A stretch of DNA of 64,000 nt. It comes from an uncultured Anaeroplasmataceae bacterium. GTDB taxonomy: Bacteria > Bacillota_I > Bacilli_A > Acholeplasmatales > Anaeroplasmataceae. The notes below the pieces were generated by a model. It was not told where the DNA came from, ran no database searches, and saw nothing but the letters and a program-made list of their open reading frames with translations. The DNA is taken from positions 23,653 to 87,652 of the forward strand of contig CAKQEA010000007.1 in NCBI GenBank assembly GCA_934229785.1. The letters are read 5' to 3'. Below, in pieces: positions 17,352 to 26,200 of this stretch (its first letter is position 1; the number at the start of each line of letters is the position of its first letter). A program made the translations under genes and the position numbers.

Positions 17352-17380
17352 AATGGGGATAATATCCTCATTATTTTTTT
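17352..17380 (+). terminator. Terminator after hpf
   Basis: AATGGGGAT (17352-17360) and ATCCTCATT (17364-17372) pair with one G-T wobble and are followed by a T run. Confidence 0.82.
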
Positions 17381-17475
17381 GGTCAAAATGTTGAAAAAAA
17401 CGGTTTTTTATAGTATTATAATTGTATTGAGGCCTTTTTAAGGCTTATGTTTTAAAATAGAATGGATGATGAATA

Positions 17476-20067
17476 ATGGGACTTAAAAAATTATTAGATT
17501 CTGGTTATAAAGAAATGAAGCGCTGTGATAAGCTTGCAACTAAAATTGAAGCTTTAGATGGCGAAATGCAAAAATTAACAGATGATCAATTAAAGGCAAA
17601 AACTCCTTATTTTAAGGAATTATTAAAAAATGGTAAGACTCTTGATGATATATTAGTAGAAGCATATGCTGTTGCAAGAGAGGCGGCCTATCGTGTTTCA
17701 GGTATGAAGGCGTATCATGTTCAGCTTGTAGGAGCTTGTGCTATTCATGGTGGTAATATTGCTGAAATGAAAACTGGTGAAGGAAAAACATTGACAGCGG
17801 TATTTCCGGCATATTTAAATGCATTATCTGGTAGGGGTGTTCATATTGTAACTGTTAATGAATATCTAGCTGGTCGTGAAACAAATGGTATTATTGGTGA
17901 TATCTATCGTTTCTTAGGCTTAACTGTTGGTTTAAATTTAAGAGAATTAACTCGTGAACAAAAGCAAGAAGCATATAGATGTGATATTATGTATTCAACT
18001 AATTCAGAGCTTGGATTTGATTATTTAAGAGATAATATGGTACCAAGTATTAATGATGTTACACAGGTTAACGGTTTAAATTATGCTATTATCGATGAGG
18101 TTGACTCAATTTTAATTGATGATGCAAGAACTCCACTAATCATATCAGGTCCAACTAAGGATGATAATGGTTTATATGAAAAGGCTGATTCATTTGTTAA
18201 AACATTAACTACTGATGATTATGATATTGATGTTGAATCAAGAACTATAACTTTAACACCTTCAGGTGTTGCTAAGGGTGAAAAGTTCTTTAGAGTTAAA
18301 AATTTATACGATGTAGAGCATGTTATGCTTGTTCATCGAATTAATAATGCATTAAAGGCTGTTTATATTTTTTCTGATGGTAAGGAATATGTAGTTCAGG
18401 ATGGTCAGGTTTTAATTGTTGATGCTTCAACAGGACGTATTTTAAAGGGACGTCAATTTTCTGAGGGACTTCATCAAGCTATTGAAGCTAAAGAGGGCGT
18501 TGAAATTAAAAAGGAAACTATCACTGTAGCAACTATAACATATCAAAATTTCTTCCGTATGTATAATAAACTATCTGGTATGACTGGTACAGCTAAAACA
18601 GAGGAAGAGGAATTCCGTAATATCTATAATATGTATGTTGTTGAGGTTCCTACAAATAGACCAGTTATTCGTGATGATGAGCCAGATTTACTATTCTTAA
18701 CTCCAGAATATAAATTTAAGGCAATGATTGAAGAAATTAAGGAGCGTCATGCTAAAGGACAGCCAATCCTAATTGGTACAGCTAATGTCGAAACGTCTGA
18801 GCTTGTTCATGGCATGCTTGATGCTGAGCATTTACCACATGAGGTTTTAAATGCTAAAAATAATGAACGTGAGGCTGAAATTATTTCTCATGCTGGTGAA
18901 ATTGGAGCCATTACACTTTCAACAAATATGGCTGGACGTGGTACAGATATTAAGCTTGCTCCTGGTGTTAAGGAGCTTGGCGGTTTAGCTGTTTTGGGTA
19001 CAGAGCGTTTTGAATCACGTCGTATTGATAATCAGCTTCGTGGTCGTGCAGGACGTCAAGGAGATCCTGGTTACTCTAGATTCTTTATTTCTTGTGAGGA
19101 TGACTTAATTCAAAGATTTGGTGGAGACCAATTTAAAAATCGTCTTGCGATGTGTATTCGTTGGATGAGTGATGGTGATGAATCTAAGCCACTTGAAAAT
19201 AAAATGCTTACTAAGCTTGTTACTATGGCTCAAACAAAAATTGAAGGTATCAATTTTGATAGTCGTAAGAATATCTTAAAATATGATGATGTAATTCGTC
19301 GTCAACGTGAAACCTTCTATGAAGAGCGTCAAGAGGTTATAAAGGCAGAACATCTTGATGAAATTATTAAAAAGATGATGCACAAGGCTATTGAAAACAC
19401 AGTAGAGGATTTCATTGAAAGCGGTAAATTTGATGATGATAAGCTTGCACAAATGTTTAATGAGCGTCTATATAGACCAAATATGGTAGATGTAAATGTT
19501 ATTAGAGAATATGATGATGATCAAGATATTATTGAGTATTTATATAAGATAGCTTGTGAAGATTTAGATAAGAGAATTGCCTTTATTCGTGAATTATTAG
19601 AAAAACTTGTTCCTGAAGAAATTAAGGCTGAAAATCCAAATGTAATTGAAGAGAATGTTATGATTCAATTAAAGAGAGTAGTTTTACCTGTCCTTGATCG
19701 TAATTGGAGAGAGCATATTGATGATATGGCTGGTTTCCGTCAGGGTATTCATTTACAATCTTATGCTCAAACAGACCCACTTGAATTGTATCAGCGTGAG
19801 GGATATGCTAAGTTTGAAAGATTAATGAAGAAAATTAATGAAGAGGTTTTAATTACTGCTATGCATACTTCATTTGGTGTTCAAAGAAGAGAAGCACCAA
19901 AGGAGGAGGATCCAATGAAGGGCTTATCTACTAACCAGGATATGTCAACAATAAAGAAGGCAGAGCCTGTTGTCAAGGATAAGAAATTCGCTAATGTTGG
20001 CCCTAATGATCCATGTCCATGTGGAAGTGGTTTAAAGTATAAATTCTGTCATGGATTAAAAAGATAA
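17476..20067 (+). CDS. secA: Protein translocase ATPase SecA
   Basis: The motor of Sec protein export. It has 863 residues, in the usual range. Walker A is MKTGEGKT (about 98-105) and the DEAD-type motif is DEVDSILIDDARTPLIISG near 207-225. The second motor domain carries STNMAGRGTDIKL and QLRGRAGRQGDPG. The C-terminal SEC-C zinc tail, PCPCGSGLKYKFCHG, binds SecB or phospholipid. A TATAAT occurs at 17417-17422, but its nearest TTGAAA is 20 bases away, so the promoter is uncertain. prfB, usual after secA in Bacillus, is not downstream. Confidence 0.98.
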   Translation: MGLKKLLDSGYKEMKRCDKLATKIEALDGEMQKLTDDQLKAKTPYFKELLKNGKTLDDILVEAYAVAREAAYRVSGMKAYHVQLVGACAIHGGNIAEMKTGEGKTLTAVFPAYLNALSGRGVHIVTVNEYLAGRETNGIIGDIYRFLGLTVGLNLRELTREQKQEAYRCDIMYSTNSELGFDYLRDNMVPSINDVTQVNGLNYAIIDEVDSILIDDARTPLIISGPTKDDNGLYEKADSFVKTLTTDDYDIDVESRTITLTPSGVAKGEKFFRVKNLYDVEHVMLVHRINNALKAVYIFSDGKEYVVQDGQVLIVDASTGRILKGRQFSEGLHQAIEAKEGVEIKKETITVATITYQNFFRMYNKLSGMTGTAKTEEEEFRNIYNMYVVEVPTNRPVIRDDEPDLLFLTPEYKFKAMIEEIKERHAKGQPILIGTANVETSELVHGMLDAEHLPHEVLNAKNNEREAEIISHAGEIGAITLSTNMAGRGTDIKLAPGVKELGGLAVLGTERFESRRIDNQLRGRAGRQGDPGYSRFFISCEDDLIQRFGGDQFKNRLAMCIRWMSDGDESKPLENKMLTKLVTMAQTKIEGINFDSRKNILKYDDVIRRQRETFYEERQEVIKAEHLDEIIKKMMHKAIENTVEDFIESGKFDDDKLAQMFNERLYRPNMVDVNVIREYDDDQDIIEYLYKIACEDLDKRIAFIRELLEKLVPEEIKAENPNVIEENVMIQLKRVVLPVLDRNWREHIDDMAGFRQGIHLQSYAQTDPLELYQREGYAKFERLMKKINEEVLITAMHTSFGVQRREAPKEEDPMKGLSTNQDMSTIKKAEPVVKDKKFANVGPNDPCPCGSGLKYKFCHGLKR

Positions 20068-20077
20068 TTAATTAATG

Positions 20078-20108
20078 AAAGTACTACTTGGTTGAGTAGT
20101 ACTTTTTT
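20078..20108 (+). terminator. Terminator after secA
   Basis: AAAGTACTACT (20078-20088) pairs with AGTAGTACTTT (20095-20105), followed by further T residues. Confidence 0.88.
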
Positions 20109-20116
20109 TCAGTGTA

Positions 20117-20144
20117 TTGACTTTAAATTTAATTAGTATAAAAT
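20117..20144 (+). promoter_or_regulatory. Putative promoter of the ABC transporter gene
   Basis: TTGACT at 20117-20122 and TAAAAT at 20139-20144 are 16 bases apart, 34 bases upstream of the ATG. Confidence 0.55.
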
Positions 20145-20177
20145 TTATATGGATACTTACTATTTGGGGATGATTTT

Positions 20178-22838
20178 ATGTTAGAATTAAAAAATATTTG
20201 CAAAACTTATAATTACAATAAAAAAAATCCAACAGAAGCTTTAAAAAATGTATCAATAGCCTTTAGAGAAAAAGAATTTGTTTCTATTTTAGGACCATCT
20301 GGATGTGGTAAAACAACACTATTAAATATAATTGCCGGTCTAGATAATAGTAGTAGCGGTGAGGTTATTATTGATGGAGAACTGGCAAATGATTTTAACG
20401 GAAAAAAATGGGATAGCTATAGAGCAAATAAGATAGGTTTTATATTTCAAAATTATAATTTAATAAATAATGAAACTGTTTTAGAAAATGTGATGTTGGC
20501 ATTATCTATAAAGGGAATTGACAAAAAAACTGGTAAAGATAAAGCATTAAATGCTTTAAAAATGGTTGAATTATCTAATTATGCATCTAAAAAGGCCTGT
20601 GACTTGTCAGGTGGAGAACGTCAAAGAGTTGCGATAGCTCGAGTAATGGCAAATGATCCTGAAATAATTTTAGCTGATGAGGCAACAGGAGCCTTAGATG
20701 AGGCAACTTCTTATCAAATTCTATCAATATTAAGAAAATTATCTAAAAAGCATTTGATTATCAATGTAACTCATAATTCTTATTTTGCTAATGAATTTTC
20801 AGATAGAATTATAAAAATGGATAATGGTGAAATTATATCAGATAGTAATCCCTATGTTAATGAAGGTGAGTATAATAAATGTTTAATAAGTAAAAAAACA
20901 AAATTAAGGTTTAATGATTCATTAGCTTTAACATATAAAAACCTGCTTAATAATAAGAAAAGTTTTATTTTAACAATGATTTCTTCAATGATTAGTATTA
21001 TTTGTTTGTTTTTAGTATTATGCTTTACAAACAGTGTAAATAATTATGTTAGCTCTACTCAAAAAAATTTAACATCAGGTACATCAATAGAATTATCATC
21101 AAGCTCGATAAATTATTTAAAAATGATTGATGAACTTTCATTTTCTGATAAGGTTAAAATAGCTAAAGACTCTAATGTTGATGTATTTGAAATGTCAAAA
21201 AGGATAAATTCAATATATAATAATGTAAATGATTTAGTAAATTCGAATGGAGCATTATCTAATGATTATATAAACTATATTAAAGCAATGAATGTTTCAT
21301 CAGCTACAGGAATTTTATATGATAGTGGTATGGATTTAACCTATAGTATGTATACAAAAGTTAAAGCTAATAATATAGAATCAATTAAATCAATTGAATG
21401 TATTAGAAAAGTGTATCAAAATATATTAGGTTCAACAGAACTAAAAAATATTTCAAGTATGCTATGTAATTATTCTACATCATTTATGGAGCTTGTTGAT
21501 AATAATGAATTTATTAATTCAGAGTATGATATTACAGGTAGATTACCTCAAAATAAAAATGAGCTTTTATTAGTTTTAGATTCAAATGGAAGAGCTACTG
21601 ATTTACTCCTTGGAACTTTAGGCTTTTATTCGCAAGAGGAATTTATGGATGTTTTTCAAGCAGTAATAAAAAATGATACGAATTATAAAACTTCATTTAC
21701 ATATGATGATATATTTAATCATGAATTTTATTGGCAAAATAATGATAATATTTTTGTTGAAAATATAAATGAATATACTAATAAAATTGATTCCCTACAG
21801 CCGTTTTTTTATAAACCTTTGCTTTCAGATTTATCTAAGTGTCTTAAGCTGAAAATTATAGGCATTGCTAGGGTAAAGGATGGACAATTAGGAGCAATGA
21901 GATCAGGCTTCTATTATACTAATGAATTAAAAAAATATATTATTGAACAAAATATAAATTCAAAGATTGTTAATTTTTTAAATTCGTGTGATGATAATAA
22001 TTTCCCATTTATTAAATATAATAGTATTTATAGTGGTACAATTCCTATTAATAGTTTAAATGTTAATGTTGGAATCACCTATAAATTTTATTATTATTAT
22101 AATAACAATGAATATAAAAATAACGTTGGATTTTTAGGTGGTGATATTTTAACATCACTTATAAGCACTGCATCTAATTCTATAATTGGTAATGATTTTA
22201 TAAATTTAGCCTCTATCTCATTAAGACAATTAGGTGGAGATGAGAGTATAAGTAGAGTTGTTATTTTTTCAAAGGATACATCTGAAAGGAAAAGAATAAA
22301 TGAATATTTAAATTATTGGAATTCTAGAAATGATATACTGATAGATGATAAAATAATTTCAAGTGATGATAGAAAAAATGTAGAGGTAAATGATCCTACA
22401 AGTATAGTGATGTCCATTTTATATGATATAAGTCGAGTTATTAATATTGTTTTATTTTCATTTTTAACAATATCACTTTTAATATCACAGATAATGATTT
22501 TTATTGTCACATTCACATCTGTTTCAAATAGAGAAAAAGAAATCGGAATTTTAAGATCCTTTGGAACAAGAAAAAAAGATATAAGCTTCTTATTTATTTT
22601 AGAAAATTTAATTATTGGCTTTATATCTGGTGCTATAGCTAGTATTATTGGATTAGTTATTCTTTTACTTATAACGCCAAAATTAAATGAATATAATTTA
22701 CTTATTTCAAATAATTTATTAATATATTATTTATTTGGTGTTATTATTTTATCAACAATATTAAGTGTTATATCAGGTTTGATACCAGCTTTAAAGGCAA
22801 TGAATATATCAGTAAATGATGCTTTAAAAAGTGAATAA
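20178..22838 (+). CDS. ABC transporter, ATPase fused to FtsX/MacB-type permease
   Basis: An 886-residue fusion. The N-terminal ABC ATPase (about 1-225) has Walker A GPSGCGKTT (39-47), signature LSGGERQR (about 143-150), Walker B IILADEATGALDE and an H-loop NVTHN, all of the LolD/MacB class. A first TM helix (about 264-285) is followed by about 450 extracytoplasmic residues and three C-terminal helices with IGILRSFGTRKKDI, the FtsX coupling segment. This architecture suits mechanotransmission or export of peptides or antimicrobials rather than nutrient uptake. One gene carries both functions, so it would act as a homodimer. No two-component system or exporter partner is adjacent. Substrate unknown. 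Confidence 0.88.
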   Translation: MLELKNICKTYNYNKKNPTEALKNVSIAFREKEFVSILGPSGCGKTTLLNIIAGLDNSSSGEVIIDGELANDFNGKKWDSYRANKIGFIFQNYNLINNETVLENVMLALSIKGIDKKTGKDKALNALKMVELSNYASKKACDLSGGERQRVAIARVMANDPEIILADEATGALDEATSYQILSILRKLSKKHLIINVTHNSYFANEFSDRIIKMDNGEIISDSNPYVNEGEYNKCLISKKTKLRFNDSLALTYKNLLNNKKSFILTMISSMISIICLFLVLCFTNSVNNYVSSTQKNLTSGTSIELSSSSINYLKMIDELSFSDKVKIAKDSNVDVFEMSKRINSIYNNVNDLVNSNGALSNDYINYIKAMNVSSATGILYDSGMDLTYSMYTKVKANNIESIKSIECIRKVYQNILGSTELKNISSMLCNYSTSFMELVDNNEFINSEYDITGRLPQNKNELLLVLDSNGRATDLLLGTLGFYSQEEFMDVFQAVIKNDTNYKTSFTYDDIFNHEFYWQNNDNIFVENINEYTNKIDSLQPFFYKPLLSDLSKCLKLKIIGIARVKDGQLGAMRSGFYYTNELKKYIIEQNINSKIVNFLNSCDDNNFPFIKYNSIYSGTIPINSLNVNVGITYKFYYYYNNNEYKNNVGFLGGDILTSLISTASNSIIGNDFINLASISLRQLGGDESISRVVIFSKDTSERKRINEYLNYWNSRNDILIDDKIISSDDRKNVEVNDPTSIVMSILYDISRVINIVLFSFLTISLLISQIMIFIVTFTSVSNREKEIGILRSFGTRKKDISFLFILENLIIGFISGAIASIIGLVILLLITPKLNEYNLLISNNLLIYYLFGVIILSTILSVISGLIPALKAMNISVNDALKSE

Positions 22839-22840
22839 TT

Positions 22841-22886
22841 AAAAAATCTAAGTAAAAATAAATTCTAAATTACTTAGATTTTTTTT
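22841..22886 (+). terminator. Terminator after the ABC transporter gene
   Basis: AAAATCTAAGTA (22843-22854) and TACTTAGATTTT (22871-22882) form a 12-bp stem with a T run. Confidence 0.85.
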
Positions 22887-23214
22887 AATAAACACGCAAA
22901 CGTTTTCGTTTATAGCAAGGTACGCTTTTATGAAAAAAACCTACTTGAGTGTATAAAAATAAGTTGACATAATTTATTTTTAATAGTAAAATTCAATTAG
23001 AAAAGACGTTTTTATTATTTTTTAACCAATATTATTTTGAATATTTTTCTGTAATTCAAAATATATTTGTATTAGTTTTATATTTAATGCAAATTGGTTT
23101 ATATTTTTTCATAACTTAATAGATTTTGTTGTACCTTTTATGCATTTGTATTTATGAAAGAATATAAAGATGGGCAAAAAAATAAAATCTATATTTTTGA
23201 TTGGGGAGGACTCT
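22887..23214 (+). promoter_or_regulatory. Leader region and promoter of the giant lipoprotein gene
   Basis: This gene-free stretch holds TTGACA at 22964-22969 and TAAAAT at 22987-22992, 17 bases apart, giving an untranslated leader of about 210 bases. The leader is very AT-rich. No known riboswitch or strong structure was recognised. The ribosome site GGGGAGGA at 23203-23210 ends it. Confidence 0.65.
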
Positions 23215-26200
23215 ATGAGACAAATCAAAAAATATTTTACTGTGCTGTTAGTGGCACTAATTCCTATCTTGATGTTAACATCATGTCATAAGGATGGGGA
23301 AAAGCCTGAGCATGTGCATAATTTCGTACAAAAGGAAGTTGTAGCTCCAACTTGTACAAGTGATGGCTATACTACATTTTTATGTGAATGTGGAGAAGAA
23401 GAGCATAGAGATAAGGTTGCAGCTTTGGGACATTCATATGGTGCTTGGGTAGTAGTAAAAACTCCTACTGTTTTAACGGTTGGTGTAAAAGAAAAGGTAT
23501 GTAGTAGATGTAATGATACAATAAAAGAGGATGTTCCTGTTTTAGAAGAGAATCATGTTCACAGTTATGGCTTATGGGAGGTTGCAAAAAATCCAACTAT
23601 AGATTCAAAGGGACTGCTTACAAGAAATTGTATTGACTTAGATTCATCTGAAACAAAGGAATTACCAGTGCTTAATGATGATGACTATACAATACCTTCA
23701 AATACTTTAGTAAATGCTACATGTACAAAAATAGGTTCTAAGGAATATGTTTATTCATTTGATAATCAAGTATTTAGCTTTAAAATTGATTTGCCTATGC
23801 TTGCACATACTCTTGTAGAATCTCATTTAGATGCAACCTGTACAACTACGGGCTTCAATAAGAAGAAGTGTAGTGTTTGTGATTATGAAGAAGTAGAGGT
23901 TATTAGTGCTTTAGGTCATGATGCTAATAGAAATGGGCATGAATGTGAAGCTGATTTAGTTTGCCAAAGATGTAATGCTGTTATTGAAACAAAACAAGCT
24001 CATAAGCTTAATGAGGAATATACTGCTGCAACATGTAGTAATGTTGGTCATATAAAATATGTTTGTGAGTATTGTAATGAGACAATTAAAGATATTACAA
24101 TAAACAAGCTAGATCATACTTTATCTGAGTATGAAAAAGATGGGGTTGCGGTTCAAAGTAAAGATGATATTTGCTTGTATCTTCAAAAATACACTGCGAC
24201 ATGTAGTGAATGTAATCAAAGTGTAAGTAAATATGAAAATGTTTATAAGCATAATTATGAATTAAAGGCAACTAAGCTTGCTACATGTACAACTTCAGGT
24301 AGTTTGACTTATAAATGTAGTAATTGTAATAATTCTTATGATGTATCACTTGATATAAATAGTGAGGCACATAATTATATTTTGAAATCTAATAATGATA
24401 ATAAAATTATTTATTCTTGTGATAATTGTAGTAGTGAAAAGGTTGTTTTAAATCATTCAGATTCAACAGAAGCTAATGTTGATATTAATTCTTTAAAGGA
24501 AACTAAAGGATTAGAGCTTAAAGGTAATACTTCAATTACTCTAGATGATACTTTATTAAACAATATTAAAACAAATGTAACTATTTCAGCAAATACTATT
24601 GAAAAGGATTCTTTAAAACTAACTGAGGAAAATAAAAAATTAATTGGAAATAATCCTATATATGATTTTAAGATGCTTGATAGTGAAAAGAATAATGTTG
24701 ATTTTAATGGCGGAAAGGTTAAAATTAGAATTCCATATACTTTAGCTGCTGGCGAATCTCCAACAGATATCGGTGTTTGGTATATTAACGACGCGGGTGA
24801 GCCTACATCAATAAAGGCAACTTATGTTGATGGATTTGCAGTATTTGAAACAGAACATTTCTCTTATTATGCTGTCTCAAAGCTAGCAAATGAGGATAAA
24901 TGTAGATTATATGGACACAAATATATTAATGGTTTTGAGTTAAAGCCAACATGTACTGATGATGGATATTTAACTGAAATTTGTAGTGTTTGTGGAGATA
25001 AGAAAATAAATGAAATTTCTAAATTAGGTCATAACTTTAAGGTTACAACAGATGTTGATGCAACATGTACTGTTATAGGATTGCATATTGAAACTTGTGA
25101 AAATTGTGGAATAACAAAGGAAATTTATAAGCCAGCTTTAGGCCACGATTATGAATTAAATACTGAAACCTATGTTAAAGCAACCTGTCAAAATGCAGGT
25201 CATGAGGAATATAAATGTAAAAATTGTGATTCCCATTATGAAACTAACACAATGCAGTTAAATCACCAATATCAGGATGAGGTTGTTGATCCAACATGCG
25301 ATACTGATGGCTATACAATTCATACATGTATTTCTTGTAAGAATGTAGTTAAAGATACTTATGTTAAGGCCTTAGGTCATAATTATGTTAGTAGTGTTAT
25401 TGAACCAACATGTACAGAAAAGGGCTATACTTTGTTTAAGTGTAGTAGATGTGATGAAAGCTATAAAACAAATGAAACTGCTCCACATCATACTTGGAAT
25501 GTAGTAGAGCCAACCTGTGGTGTTTCTCAAAAGTGCTTAGTTTGTGGTGCTTTTGGACTTCCAAAAACTAATAATCACTCTTATAATCCAAATGGTGTAT
25601 GTATTATTTGTGGTGAAGGATGTAATCATAATTATGCAGAAACAGTATATGCTGCAACATGTACTAAGGATGGATACACATTAAAAATTTGTGAAAATTG
25701 TGGTCATAGTGAAAAGACAAATGTTGTTTCAAAAACAGGACATAAGGGCAATATCATTTGTGAGATTTGTGGGGAAAGAATTATTTCAAGCGAATATCTA
25801 AATAATTTACTATTCTCTATTTCTTCATATAATTCATTTACAATTTCAGCTAAAAATATTGTTTTTAAAATTGAGGTAAATAAGGATACTAATCTCATAG
25901 AGGTATCAAACTTAAAACTTACATTAAAGCTTGACGAAAATAATAAGTTATATGGCTATGGATATTTTACATTAAATGAAAATTTAAATGGTGCACTTGG
26001 AGAGGCAAAAATATATGCTTATGTAAAGGATGGCTATGCTAATTGTATTGCAAGTGAATCATACATCGCAGACATTAAAAAAGCTGATTATACATATAGT
26101 CATACCGAAAAAACATACGATGAAAAGGATCATTATTATAGAATTTCATTAGATGAGATATTTAAATCTATTGGTATTGGTAATATAAATGAAATGCTAA

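Noticed and set aside
17391-17422. TTGAAA and TATAAT upstream of secA as a promoter
   Set aside because: The spacing is 20 bases, too long for confident assignment; transcription of secA may start elsewhere.
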